Positions 27,010 through 35,622 of a DNA stretch of 64,000 nucleotides are shown here, one piece after another. The notes below the pieces were generated by a model that saw only the letters and a list, made by a program, of their open reading frames with translations, searched no databases and had not been told where the DNA came from. Within the stretch, counting starts at the first letter, position 1. Each line of letters opens with the position of its first letter. Location: the NCBI RefSeq assembly GCF_034351645.1, contig NZ_CP133782.1, positions 3,105,001 to 3,169,000 on the forward strand, given 5' to 3'. Position numbers and translations under genes: made by a program. Source of the stretch: Pseudomonas sp. DC1.2 (GTDB taxonomy: Bacteria; Pseudomonadota; Gammaproteobacteria; Pseudomonadales; Pseudomonadaceae).

Positions 27010-28117
27010 ATCCGTGCCGGCACCGCACCTTGAGCAATCGCACAAAGCCGGGGATATAGAACCCTTTCCCAGCGGGAAGATCACCTACCTCGCCCCGTTG
27101 CCGCTGCCTACGCCGATGCCGCCCAGTGGTCCTCATATCGGGGAATTGAATGAGGTGTATATGGACTTCGGGCTAGGGTCGCCGGAGGTGTTCTCATGGC
27201 AAGTCATATTAGGTGGGCCATTAACCCTCGCATTTATAGTTGCTTTTCTATTTCCACTAACAGGTGGTTTTCTTGGGCTCGTACTCGGATACGACTGGGT
27301 AGACATTCGGGATTCCATAGAGGGAATCTTCCTGGCGTCCTATGAAATGGCTTTAACGACAGGCGCCATCACCCTCTTCATCGGCCTCTGCGTCTGGCTG
27401 CACAACCACAACCGACGCGCCGAGATCATCCCCACCCGCTTCAACCGTCAACGCCGTGAAGTCTGCTTCATGCCCGAAGACGCCACCGAGCCACTCTTCG
27501 TGCCTTGGGAATCCCTCAGCGCCTGGGTCATTGAAGCCCAAGGCGTCACCCAGCACGGCATCCAGCGCCAATACGGCATGGGCATCGGTTTCCAGCACGG
27601 CGAAATCCTCACCAGCGTCGAATTCCGCTGCGCCGGCCTGCCCCTCGCGATCAGCTACTGGGAAGCGATTCGCGGCTACATGGAATACCAAGTCAACGAC
27701 CTCAAATCCATCCAGGACCCGCTAGACCTGCAAGGCCCCGACGACCCACCCCACGAAGGCCTGCACACCTTTCACAACGCCCGCGCCCGCATGCACCAGC
27801 AAATCCGCGACGGTTCACGTAACCGGATTTCGGGATTTTTCTGGTACCTGTACCACGTGATGACCCTGTGGACGATCCCCAACCACCTCACCGAATGGGA
27901 AATCCGCCGCATCAAAGCCATGGGCCAACAGACGTTGCCCGAAGTCATGCAGCAATGGTCGGAGCCGTTGCCCAAGGCGCAATGGGCCAAGCCAAGTGAA
28001 GACTTGCTCAGGATGAGCGAACAAGTTCGCCGACTGCATAAACGTCAGCCAGGACGGGCCATTACCGCGATTTTTGCTGAGGTTCAGCGCTTGAACCCCG
28101 GCAACAAACAACGCGCA
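26579..28117 (+). repeat. Tandem duplication, copy 1 (effector tail plus immunity gene)
   Basis: This unit of about 1.54 kb holds the last 143 codons of the effector and almost the whole first immunity gene. It is followed directly by copy 2 (28118-29653), offset by 1,539 bases. Outside one divergent block (27207-27367 here) the two copies differ at only scattered bases, and the ends of the two immunity genes differ at the junction. Confidence 0.92.
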
Positions 28118-28120
28118 TGA
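26990..28120 (+). CDS. DUF6708-like membrane protein, predicted immunity protein 1
   Basis: The 376-residue product follows the effector with a 20-base overlap, the usual place for a T6SS immunity gene, and looks like DUF6708-type proteins. After a Pro-rich N-terminus (LAPLPLPTPMPPSGP) come two membrane segments at about 75-100 (LTLAFIVAFLFPLTGGFLGL) and 120-140 (ALTTGAITLFIGLCVWLHNH). A soluble domain follows (FNRQRREVCFMPEDATEPLF; FCWYLYHVM-type region near 285). An integral-membrane immunity protein suits a pore-forming toxin. The residues from about 73 to 126 differ strongly from copy 2 while the rest is nearly identical. The start at 26990 is inside the effector gene. Confidence 0.82.
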   Translation: MRNNLDKSVPAPHLEQSHKAGDIEPFPSGKITYLAPLPLPTPMPPSGPHIGELNEVYMDFGLGSPEVFSWQVILGGPLTLAFIVAFLFPLTGGFLGLVLGYDWVDIRDSIEGIFLASYEMALTTGAITLFIGLCVWLHNHNRRAEIIPTRFNRQRREVCFMPEDATEPLFVPWESLSAWVIEAQGVTQHGIQRQYGMGIGFQHGEILTSVEFRCAGLPLAISYWEAIRGYMEYQVNDLKSIQDPLDLQGPDDPPHEGLHTFHNARARMHQQIRDGSRNRISGFFWYLYHVMTLWTIPNHLTEWEIRRIKAMGQQTLPEVMQQWSEPLPKAQWAKPSEDLLRMSEQVRRLHKRQPGRAITAIFAEVQRLNPGNKQRA

Positions 28121-28548
28121 AACCAAGCGACTTCCAGCCCCCATTAAGTGGTAACCCCTCGCACCGTCTGGGCATCGGTGCCCATCGGCTTTACCGCCCA
28201 CTCGACAGCCGCGGTAGCGCCCATGAGCGCAAGGATGTGATCAGTGCTGAAGTGACCGACAGCCTGAAAATCGTGCAGGCAGACCCACTGATTTTATGCC
28301 TGCACTCTGCGCTGAACCACAATGCGCCAATGGCCCCCGCGGTCGAGACACTGGAACTGGCGGTGTGCGTGCAAGTATTGAATGCCCAAGGACAGTGGAT
28401 CTCCCGCACCCACATCATTCACCTTAATCCTCGAGGTGAAGGCCGCTTTCCTTCGCTACCGCGCAACACCGTCACCGAGCATCCTCCGGTGTTGCTGGTT
28501 GAAACCCATTTGCTGGAGTCGGTCGACCATGCGCAACAACCTGGATAA
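28117..28548 (+). CDS. Orphan duplicate of the effector C-terminal tail
   Basis: The 143 residues repeat effector residues 1067-1209 with essentially one substitution near the start (KPSDFQ instead of KLSDFQ). The ATG is new: it overlaps the stop of immunity gene 1 as ATGA. No Shine-Dalgarno sequence precedes it, so any translation would rely on coupling. It contains neither membrane segments nor the trafficking domain, so it cannot act as a toxin alone. It may be an inactive duplication remnant, a donor for recombination or a binding partner of the second immunity protein. Its last 20 bases overlap immunity gene 2, copying the original arrangement. Confidence 0.6.
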   Translation: MKPSDFQPPLSGNPSHRLGIGAHRLYRPLDSRGSAHERKDVISAEVTDSLKIVQADPLILCLHSALNHNAPMAPAVETLELAVCVQVLNAQGQWISRTHIIHLNPRGEGRFPSLPRNTVTEHPPVLLVETHLLESVDHAQQPG

Positions 28549-29653
28549 ATCCGTGCCGGCGCCGCACCTTGAGCAATCGCACAAAGCCGGGGATATAGAA
28601 CCCTTTCCCAGCGGGAAGATCACCTACCTCGCCCCGTTGCCGCTGCCTACGCCGATGCCGCCCAGTGGTCCTCATATCGGGGAATTGAATGAGGTGTTCA
28701 TGGACTTCGGGCTAGGGTCACCGGAGGTGTTCTCATGGCAAGTCATTTTAGGTTTGCCATTCAGCGGCGCATTTATGATTGCTTTTTTGATACCTCTGTT
28801 CAGCGGCTTCATGTTTTTCGTGCTCGGCCAAAGCTGGGACGATATACATGACATCACAACTCGTATGTTCATAGAGGAGGCGTATGAACTCGCCCTGGTA
28901 ACCGGCCTCATCACCCTCTTCATCGGCCTCTGCGTCTGGCTGCACAACCACAACCGACTCGCCGAGATCATCCCCACCCGCTTCAACCGTCAACGCCGTG
29001 AAGTCTGCTTCATGCCCGAAGACGCCACCGAGCCACTCTTCGTGCCTTGGGAATCCCTCAGCGCCTGGGTCATTGAAGCCCAAGGCGTCACCCAGCACGG
29101 CATCCAGCGCCAATACGGCATGGGCATCGGTTTCCAGCACGGCGAAATCCTCACCAGCGTCGAATTCCGCTGCGCCGGCCTGCCCCTCGCGATCAGCTAC
29201 TGGGAAGCGATTCGCGGCTACATGGAATACCAAGTCAACGACCTCAAATCCATCCAGGACCCGCTAGACCTGCAAGGCCCCGACGACCCACCCCACGAAG
29301 GCCTGCACACCTTTCACAACGCCCGCGCCCGCATGCACCAGCAAATCCGCGACGGTTCACGTAACCGGATTTCGGGATTTTTCTGGTACCTGTACCACGT
29401 AATGACCCTGTGGACGATCCCCAACCACCTCACCGAATGGGAAATCCGTCGCATCAAAGCCATGGGCCAACAGACGTTGCCCGAAGTCATGCAGCAATGG
29501 TCGGAGCCGTTGCCCAAGAATCAGTGGGCCAAGCCAAGTGAGGACTTGCTCAGGATGAGCGAACAAGTTCGCCGACTGCATAAACGTCAGCCAGGACGGG
29601 CCATTACCGCGATTTTTGCTGAGGTGCAGCGCTTGAACCCGGCTGTAAACTGA
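28118..29653 (+). repeat. Tandem duplication, copy 2 (orphan tail plus immunity gene)
   Basis: This is the second copy of the 26579-28117 unit, with the same internal order and overlap. The divergent block lies at 28747-28907. The effector-tail part differs from copy 1 at only a few bases, for example CTCGGGGCGA against CTCGAGGTGA. Confidence 0.92.
28529..29653 (+). CDS. DUF6708-like membrane protein, predicted immunity protein 2
   Basis: The 374-residue product is a paralogue of the protein at 26990-28120. The first 72 residues and everything after about residue 127 are almost identical. The stretch between them has only about half its residues in common (for example LPFSGAFMIAFLIPLFSGFM in place of GPLTLAFIVAFLFPLTGGFL, and DDIHDITTRMF in place of VDIRDSIEGIF) plus a one-codon length difference. 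The C-terminus ends LNPAVN rather than LNPGNKQRA. It probably protects against a variant of the effector that is no longer, or not, encoded here. Start by analogy with copy 1, overlapping the orphan tail by 20 bases. Confidence 0.8.
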   Translation: MRNNLDKSVPAPHLEQSHKAGDIEPFPSGKITYLAPLPLPTPMPPSGPHIGELNEVFMDFGLGSPEVFSWQVILGLPFSGAFMIAFLIPLFSGFMFFVLGQSWDDIHDITTRMFIEEAYELALVTGLITLFIGLCVWLHNHNRLAEIIPTRFNRQRREVCFMPEDATEPLFVPWESLSAWVIEAQGVTQHGIQRQYGMGIGFQHGEILTSVEFRCAGLPLAISYWEAIRGYMEYQVNDLKSIQDPLDLQGPDDPPHEGLHTFHNARARMHQQIRDGSRNRISGFFWYLYHVMTLWTIPNHLTEWEIRRIKAMGQQTLPEVMQQWSEPLPKNQWAKPSEDLLRMSEQVRRLHKRQPGRAITAIFAEVQRLNPAVN

Positions 29654-29669
29654 GCGGCTGAGATGGTTG

Positions 29670-29790
29670 TGTGGCGAGGGAGCTTGCTACCGTTCGGCTG
29701 CGCAGCAGTCGCAGAACGGGCAAGTCGTTTTATCACGCCGATCGAAAGGGGCCGCTTCGCGCCGCGGCGGGAGTAAGCCCCCTCGCCACA
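29670..29790. repeat. Intergenic dispersed repeat with terminal inverted repeats
   Basis: The element starts TGTGGCGAGGGAGCTTGCTA and ends with CCCTCGCCACA, giving perfect 11-base terminal inverted repeats. Internal palindromic material lies around GGCTGCGCAGCAGTC and CGCTTCGCGCCGCGGCGGGAG. This matches a non-coding repeat family I know from fluorescent pseudomonads. It separates the T6SS island from sbcD. No protein is encoded by the frames crossing it. Confidence 0.75.
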
Positions 29791-29925
29791 GGCAAGCCTC
29801 CAGGCCAGAGGTTTGTGGTTTGATCAGATCCCTCACGCCATCCAGTGTATTTGCCAGTAAACTCCCTGCTCTTTAGCCGCCATCATTTCTCACGCGGCCA
29901 TCACCTATTTCCAACGGAGTACGCC

Positions 29926-31170
29926 TTGCGTCTGTTCCACACCTCCGACTGGCACCTTGGGCAGAATCTGCATGGCCAGGACCGCGACTTCGAGCACGGT
30001 TGTTTTCTTGAATGGCTGTTGCGTCAGCTAAAACTGGACCAGCCCGACGTGCTGCTGATTGCCGGCGATATCTTTGACACCGTCAACCCACCGGTCAAAG
30101 CCCAGGAACGCCTCTACGATTTCATCGTCAGTGCTCATGAGCAACAGCCCTTGCTGACCATCGTGATGATCGCGGGCAACCACGACTCTGGCTCACGGAT
30201 CGAATTGCCGGCACCGTTGATGCGCCGGTTGCGCACCCATGCGCTGGGTCGGGTGCTGTGGCTCGATGATGGTCAACTGGACGCCGAGCGCCTGCTATTG
30301 CCGTTGCCCGATGCGAGTGGCGAAATAGCCGCCTGGTGCCTGGCGCTGCCGTTCCTGCGGCCTGCGGAAGTGACGGGCGCGCATTTGGGCGACAACTACT
30401 TGCGCGGTATCGGCCAGGTCCATGAATGGCTGATCGAAGCGGCTAACGCCAAGCGCACACCGGGTCAGGCGTTGATTGCTATCAGCCACGCGCACATGGC
30501 CGGTGGCTCGGTGTCGGAAGATTCGGAACGTAGCCTGATCATTGGCAACGCCGAGGCCCTGCCCGCCAGCCTGTTCGGGCCAAGCATCAGCTACGTAGCA
30601 CTTGGTCACTTGCACAAGCCACAAAAGGTCAACGGCGAAGAACGCATTCGCTACAGCGGCTCGCCGATTCCCTTGTCGTTCTCAGAAATCGGTTATCAGC
30701 ATCAGGTTCTGCACATCACCCTTGAGGGCGAAACCCTGATCAGCGTCGAGCCAAAACTGATTCCTCGCGCCGTCAACCTGCAACGCATCGGCCCCGCACC
30801 GCTGGCAGAGATTCTGCTGCAATTGGCGGACCTGCCGAACATCGACCTGTTGGCCGACACCCAGCGCCAGCCCTGGCTGGAAGTTCGGGTGCGCCTCGAC
30901 GAGCCACAACCTGACCTGCGTCATCAAGTGGAGAGCGCCCTGCAGGGCAAAGCCGTGCGCCTGGTACGGATTGCTGCGGAGTACGCGGGCAACGGCGGGC
31001 GCGATGGCGCCGACGACGGCGCTGCTTTGATCGAACTGGACCAGCTCACGCCCCAGGAACTGTTCAGCCGTGCCTGGCAGGACAACTACGGCAACGAGGT
31101 CGATGAGCAAACCCTCAAGGACTTTGCCGAGCTGTTGCAAGACGTGCAAATGGAGAGCGAAAAACCATGA
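29926..31170 (+). CDS. sbcD: SbcD subunit of the SbcCD nuclease
   Basis: SbcD is the Mre11-like nuclease that, with SbcC, cuts DNA hairpins and protein-blocked ends. The 414 residues carry the metallophosphoesterase motifs: SDWHLGQ (D8, H10), LLIAGDIFD, IAGNHDSGSR, ISHAHMAGG and ALGHLHKPQ. I start at a TTG (29926) with CGGAG six bases upstream; this gives the expected N-terminus (RLFHTSDWHL), whereas the frame extending to 29845 would add an unrelated stretch. It overlaps sbcC as ATGA. The 271 bases upstream contain the dispersed repeat. Confidence 0.95.
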   Translation: MRLFHTSDWHLGQNLHGQDRDFEHGCFLEWLLRQLKLDQPDVLLIAGDIFDTVNPPVKAQERLYDFIVSAHEQQPLLTIVMIAGNHDSGSRIELPAPLMRRLRTHALGRVLWLDDGQLDAERLLLPLPDASGEIAAWCLALPFLRPAEVTGAHLGDNYLRGIGQVHEWLIEAANAKRTPGQALIAISHAHMAGGSVSEDSERSLIIGNAEALPASLFGPSISYVALGHLHKPQKVNGEERIRYSGSPIPLSFSEIGYQHQVLHITLEGETLISVEPKLIPRAVNLQRIGPAPLAEILLQLADLPNIDLLADTQRQPWLEVRVRLDEPQPDLRHQVESALQGKAVRLVRIAAEYAGNGGRDGADDGAALIELDQLTPQELFSRAWQDNYGNEVDEQTLKDFAELLQDVQMESEKP

Positions 31171-34100
31171 AGATCCTCGCAATCCGCCTGAAAAACCTCG
31201 CCTCATTGGCCGGGCCTTTTGAAATCGATTTCACTGCCGAGCCGCTGGCCAGCGCCGGACTGTTCGCCATCACCGGGCCGACCGGCGCTGGCAAAAGCAC
31301 CTTGCTCGATGCGTTGTGCCTGGCGTTGTTCGGTGCCGTGCCACGCCTGAATAACACCGGGCGTGACGCCAAAGTGCCCGACGCCGACGGCGAAATCAGC
31401 ACTGGCGACCCGCGCACCCTGCTGCGTCGCGGCACCGGCGACGGCTATGCCGAAGTGGATTTTGTCGGTATCGACGGCCGCCGTTACCGCGCCCGCTGGG
31501 AAGCCAACCGCGCCAGGGAGAAGGCCGGTGGCAAGTTGCAGGCCAGCCGTCAGAGCCTGCGCGATATCGATCAGGACCAACTGCTCGCCAGCCAGAAAGG
31601 CGAATACAAGACTCAGCTCGAAACCGCGCTGGGACTGAACTTCGAACAATTTACGCGCGCCGTTTTATTAGCTCAAAGCGAGTTCAGCGCTTTCCTCAAG
31701 GCTGACGACAACGACCGCAGCGAACTGTTGGAAAAGCTCACCGACACCGCGCTGTACACCCGCCTCGGTCGCAGGGCGTTCGACAAGACCAAAGAAGCTC
31801 GCGAAGCCCACAAGGCGCTGCAAGACCAGGCCACAGGCGTCACGCCGCTTGCCCCTGAGTCCCGAGCCGAACTCGACGAGCGCTTCAATCAGGCTCAGCA
31901 GCAACTCAAGGCCCAGCAAGCACAGCTCAAGCAATTAGAACAGCAGAGCACCTGGCTCAAGGACCTGCGCCAGTTACAGGACGAACATCAGAGTGCCACC
32001 GAGCAACTGAACAGCGCCCGGCAGCATTGGGACAGTCTGGCCGGCGAGCGCCTCAAACTAACGCGCCTGGAGCAACTGGCGCCCCAGCGCCATCAGTTCG
32101 CGCGCAAAAGCGAACTCACGGCGCAACTGAAACCCTTGGCATTGCAGATACAACAGCACACGCAACAGCAACACGTGCTGACTGAACGCCAGGCTCAACT
32201 CGAACAAAGCCTGGGCGCGGCACAGAGTACGCGGGTCGAGGCTCAACGCCAACACAGCGCCAGCGCGCCGTTGTTGCGCCAGGCGTTTGAACAACAAAGC
32301 ACCCTCACCCGCCTGGTCAAGGACGCCGGCCTCAGTGCCGATCAGCAGCAACAAGCACAACAGGCCTGCACTCAAGGTCAGAGCACCATTGACGCGTTGC
32401 TTGAACAGCAGCAACAGGTGAGCGCACGTCTGGAGCGCATCGCCACAGAGCTTGAACACAGCACGCCTCTGGCGCCGCTGAGCGAAGCCTGGAACGCTTA
32501 TCGCGATCGCCTGCAACAACTGATGCTGATCGGCAATCGCCTGAACAAAGGGCAGGCAGAACTCGCGGCCCTCGAACACAACGCCTTGCAGGCCGCCGAC
32601 GCGTTGGCGACACCAAAGCAGCACCTGGAAGTGTTGTACAAAGAAGCTGGCGCCGAACCCGAAGCCGTGGCCGAGCAAATCCGCATTCTGGGCAGCCTGT
32701 TGCAGGACAACCGCAAACAGCTGCGTGCTTTTGAAGAGCTGACCCGACTGTGGGCCAGTCAGCAAGCACTGGACACCCGCGGCGCAGAGCTTGTGCAACG
32801 CCAGCTCGCGGCCCAGCAAGCGCGGGATAGCCTGACCCAGGACGGCGTGCAAACCAAAGCCGAGCTGACGGTCGCCGAACAAACCCTGAGCATTACCCGC
32901 GAGTTGCTGGAACGCCAACGCTTGGCACGCAGCGAAAGTGTCGAAGAACTGCGCGCGCAGTTGCAGGACGACCAGCCGTGCCCCGTCTGTGGCAGCCAGG
33001 AGCATCCTTATCATCAGCCCGAAGCACTTTTGCAAAGCCTCGGTCGGCATGATGAAAGCGAACAGGCAAACGCTCAGAAGGCCGTCGATCTGCTGCAAGA
33101 AAAACTCAACGAGCTGCGGACTAAAGTCGGCGGCTTGATTGCACAGCAAAAAGAGTTGCTGCAACAGCAAGAGCAACTGGCGATCCAGCAACAAGGCCTG
33201 ACGCCAGCCCTCGAAGGCCATGCGCTGTCCGCTCAATTGTTGGCTCAGGACGTGAGTCAACGCGATGCCTGGCTAACGCAACACAGCAGTCAGTTGAACC
33301 AACGCATCACGGCGGACGAACTCCGGCAAACCGAGCTGCTCAACTTGCAACAGGATGCCGCGCGACTTTCCCAGCAACTGCGCAGTGCCGAAGCGGCGAG
33401 CCAGCAAGCGACCCAGCACCTGAGCACCCAGCAACAGGCATTAAACAGCGACCGTGAACGTCTGGACGAAGAACTGGCCGCGTTCAGCAGCCTGCTCCCG
33501 GCCGACACTCTTGAAGCGCTGCGCAACGAACCCGCGGCAACGTTCATGCAACTGGACCAACAGATTGCCCAGCGTCTGGAGCAACTCGAACAGCAGCGCG
33601 AAGAACTCGGCGAGCAGCAACAGCGCCAGCTGACACTGGAAAAAGAACAGGACCGCCAGCAGACGCGTCTCCAGCAACAACAGACAGCACAACAACACTT
33701 CACCGCACTGACAGAGCAACAGCAGGCGTGCCAGCTGATACTGGCGCAATTACTGGGCGACCATAGCAGCGCCGAACAGTGGCAGCTGCACGTGGATCAA
33801 GCCGTCGAACAGGCTCACCAAGCCGAAGCCAGCGCCCATCAAGAACTGCAAAACGTGAGCACCGCGCGGGTGCAACTGACCACCGAATTGAAGGCGCAAC
33901 AAGAACGCTTGCTCGCGCTTGAAAGCGAAGACCATGTGCTGAGTGGCAAGATTGCCGACTGGCGCGCTCAGCATCCAGAACTTGACGATGCGGGCCTGGA
34001 AGCGCTTTTGAGCCTGGATGAGCAACAACTCAGTGAGCTGCGTCAACATTTGCAGCACAGCGAAAAAGCCATCGAACAGTTCAAGGTGTTGGTACACGAA

Positions 34101-34808
34101 CGGGACCAGCGCTTGCTCAACCATCAGGCCCAGCACAATGGCAACCTCGACGCCGAGCAACTGGCAACGGCACTGGCTGAACTGCACACCCTATTTGCTA
34201 CCAGCGAACACCTTTGCGCCGAACTGCGAGCCCGGCAGGTAGAGGATCAGCGGCGGCAGGAGGCCAATTCGGCGCTGGCGCAGCACATCGCCGACGCCTA
34301 TGCCGAGTACCAGCGCTGGGCGCGTTTGAGCGCTTTGATCGGCTCGTCCACTGGCGATACTTTCCGCAAAATCGCCCAAGCCTACAACCTCGACCTGCTG
34401 GTGCATCACGCCAACGTCCAACTGCGGCAACTGGTGCGGCGCTACCGTTTGAAGCGCGGCGGCAGCATGCTCGGGCTGTTGGTGATGGACACTGAAATGG
34501 GCGACGAACTGCGCTCGGTGCATTCGTTGTCCGGTGGTGAAACATTCCTCGTCTCGCTGGCCTTGGCCCTGGGTCTGGCCTCAATGGCATCAAGCACGCT
34601 GAAAATCGAGTCGCTGTTCATCGATGAAGGCTTTGGCAGCCTCGATCCGGAATCCCTGCAACTGGCGATGGATGCCCTCGACGGCTTGCAGGCTCAAGGA
34701 CGCAAGGTCGCGGTGATTTCCCACGTGCAGGAAATGCATGAACGCATTCCGGTGCAGATTCAGGTTCGCCGCCAGGGTAACGGCCTGAGCACGCTGGAGG
34801 TGAAATGA
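31167..34808 (+). CDS. sbcC: SbcC ATPase subunit of the SbcCD nuclease
   Basis: SbcC is a Rad50-like SMC-type ATPase. The 1,213 residues show Walker A (ITGPTGAGKSTLLDALCLAL) and very long glutamine-rich coiled-coil arms. The zinc-hook CPVC motif (C605-C608) lies in the middle, allowing dimer bridging. The ABC signature (HSLSGGETFLVSLALALG) and Walker B (SLFIDEGFGSLD) come near the end. It is coupled to sbcD upstream and to the glutathione-transferase gene downstream, each by a four-base overlap. Gln runs in the arms are coded by repeated CAG/CAA codons. Confidence 0.95.
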   Translation: MKILAIRLKNLASLAGPFEIDFTAEPLASAGLFAITGPTGAGKSTLLDALCLALFGAVPRLNNTGRDAKVPDADGEISTGDPRTLLRRGTGDGYAEVDFVGIDGRRYRARWEANRAREKAGGKLQASRQSLRDIDQDQLLASQKGEYKTQLETALGLNFEQFTRAVLLAQSEFSAFLKADDNDRSELLEKLTDTALYTRLGRRAFDKTKEAREAHKALQDQATGVTPLAPESRAELDERFNQAQQQLKAQQAQLKQLEQQSTWLKDLRQLQDEHQSATEQLNSARQHWDSLAGERLKLTRLEQLAPQRHQFARKSELTAQLKPLALQIQQHTQQQHVLTERQAQLEQSLGAAQSTRVEAQRQHSASAPLLRQAFEQQSTLTRLVKDAGLSADQQQQAQQACTQGQSTIDALLEQQQQVSARLERIATELEHSTPLAPLSEAWNAYRDRLQQLMLIGNRLNKGQAELAALEHNALQAADALATPKQHLEVLYKEAGAEPEAVAEQIRILGSLLQDNRKQLRAFEELTRLWASQQALDTRGAELVQRQLAAQQARDSLTQDGVQTKAELTVAEQTLSITRELLERQRLARSESVEELRAQLQDDQPCPVCGSQEHPYHQPEALLQSLGRHDESEQANAQKAVDLLQEKLNELRTKVGGLIAQQKELLQQQEQLAIQQQGLTPALEGHALSAQLLAQDVSQRDAWLTQHSSQLNQRITADELRQTELLNLQQDAARLSQQLRSAEAASQQATQHLSTQQQALNSDRERLDEELAAFSSLLPADTLEALRNEPAATFMQLDQQIAQRLEQLEQQREELGEQQQRQLTLEKEQDRQQTRLQQQQTAQQHFTALTEQQQACQLILAQLLGDHSSAEQWQLHVDQAVEQAHQAEASAHQELQNVSTARVQLTTELKAQQERLLALESEDHVLSGKIADWRAQHPELDDAGLEALLSLDEQQLSELRQHLQHSEKAIEQFKVLVHERDQRLLNHQAQHNGNLDAEQLATALAELHTLFATSEHLCAELRARQVEDQRRQEANSALAQHIADAYAEYQRWARLSALIGSSTGDTFRKIAQAYNLDLLVHHANVQLRQLVRRYRLKRGGSMLGLLVMDTEMGDELRSVHSLSGGETFLVSLALALGLASMASSTLKIESLFIDEGFGSLDPESLQLAMDALDGLQAQGRKVAVISHVQEMHERIPVQIQVRRQGNGLSTLEVK

Positions 34809-35401
34809 CCACCCTGTACTCCTTCCGCCGCTGCCCCTACGCCATGCGCGCACGCATGGCCATCAGGTATTCAGGGGTGGCGGTGCAGGTAGTTGAAGTC
34901 AGCCTCAAAGCCAAACCCGCCGACATGCTCGCGCTGTCGAGCAAAGGAACGGTGCCCGTACTGTGCGTTGACGGTCGAGTGATCGATCAGAGCCTGGAAA
35001 TCATGCGCTGGGCGCTAGCGCAGAACGATCCGCAGGATTGGTTGCTCAAGAATGATCCTGCCGGGCAGCAACGCAGTGCTGAGCTGATAGAAGAAAACGA
35101 CCACGTGTTCAAGGCGCAGTTGAATCGTTACAAATACGCCGAGCGTTATCCCGAGCAGCCGATGGAGCAGTACCGCGCCGAGGGCGAAGTGTTCCTGCGC
35201 ACGCTCGATCAACTGCTGCAAGGACGCGACTATTTGCTGGCCGAGCATCGGAGCCTGGCAGATGTGGCGCTCATGCCGTTCGTGCGGCAGTTTGCGCATG
35301 TGGATCGTGACTGGTTCGCGCAGACACCTTACGCGCGACTACAGGCGTGGTTACAGCGGTTTCTGGCGGACGCGTTGTTTGTCGGGGTTATGCAGAAGTA
35401 A
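34805..35401 (+). CDS. Glutathione S-transferase family protein
   Basis: The 198-residue cytosolic protein has an N-terminal thioredoxin-like domain with a CPYA motif (C10) and the glutathione-binding cis-proline segment (SSKGTVPVLCVDGRVIDQSL). A helical C-terminal domain follows (LAEHRSLADVALMPFVRQFA). The Cys in place of Tyr/Ser suggests a thiol-transferase or reductive activity rather than classical conjugation. Its start overlaps the sbcC stop as ATGA, so it is co-translated with the nuclease genes; the functional reason for this is unclear. Confidence 0.88.
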   Translation: MTTLYSFRRCPYAMRARMAIRYSGVAVQVVEVSLKAKPADMLALSSKGTVPVLCVDGRVIDQSLEIMRWALAQNDPQDWLLKNDPAGQQRSAELIEENDHVFKAQLNRYKYAERYPEQPMEQYRAEGEVFLRTLDQLLQGRDYLLAEHRSLADVALMPFVRQFAHVDRDWFAQTPYARLQAWLQRFLADALFVGVMQK

Positions 35402-35425
35402 AACGACAAAGCCCCTGTGGCGCTG

Positions 35426-35463
35426 GCGCATCGGCTAAACACCGATGCCGCCGAGACTTTTTG
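35426..35463 (+). terminator. Probable terminator after the sbcDC-GST operon
   Basis: The arms GCATCGG and CCGATGC pair around CTAAACA and extend outward through GGC/GCC with one bulge. The T-rich stretch GACTTTTTG follows, 25 bases after the stop codon. Confidence 0.5.
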
Positions 35464-35523
35464 CCCGGTCCTCATCACCCCCACTGTCTTGCCTATCAGG
35501 GCATTTCAAGGTTCTAGAACGCG

Positions 35524-35603
35524 TTATGCAGGAGCGACATCACTTTTTTGGCTTTTCGACGCATCGGCAGTCGATGGGCTCAAGTGACTTCGCTCCTGCA
35601 TAA
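35524..35603. repeat. Long imperfect inverted repeat (80 bases)
   Basis: The outer arms TTATGCAGGAGCGACATCAC and GTGACTTCGCTCCTGCATAA pair at nearly every position. The centre holds GACGCATCGGCAGTCGATGG. The size and form resemble a REP-like doublet or a small miniature element lying between sbcDC-GST and a small exported-protein gene. Its copy number elsewhere cannot be judged from this window. Confidence 0.65.
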
Positions 35604-35622
35604 AAGGTGCAGTGCTTGAATT

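Noticed and set aside
29667..29876. 69-codon frame upstream of sbcD
   Set aside because: It lies across a non-coding dispersed repeat and lacks a ribosome site.
32058..33260. 400-codon minus-strand frame inside sbcC
   Set aside because: A Leu/Gln-rich shadow of the glutamine-rich coiled-coil region of SbcC.
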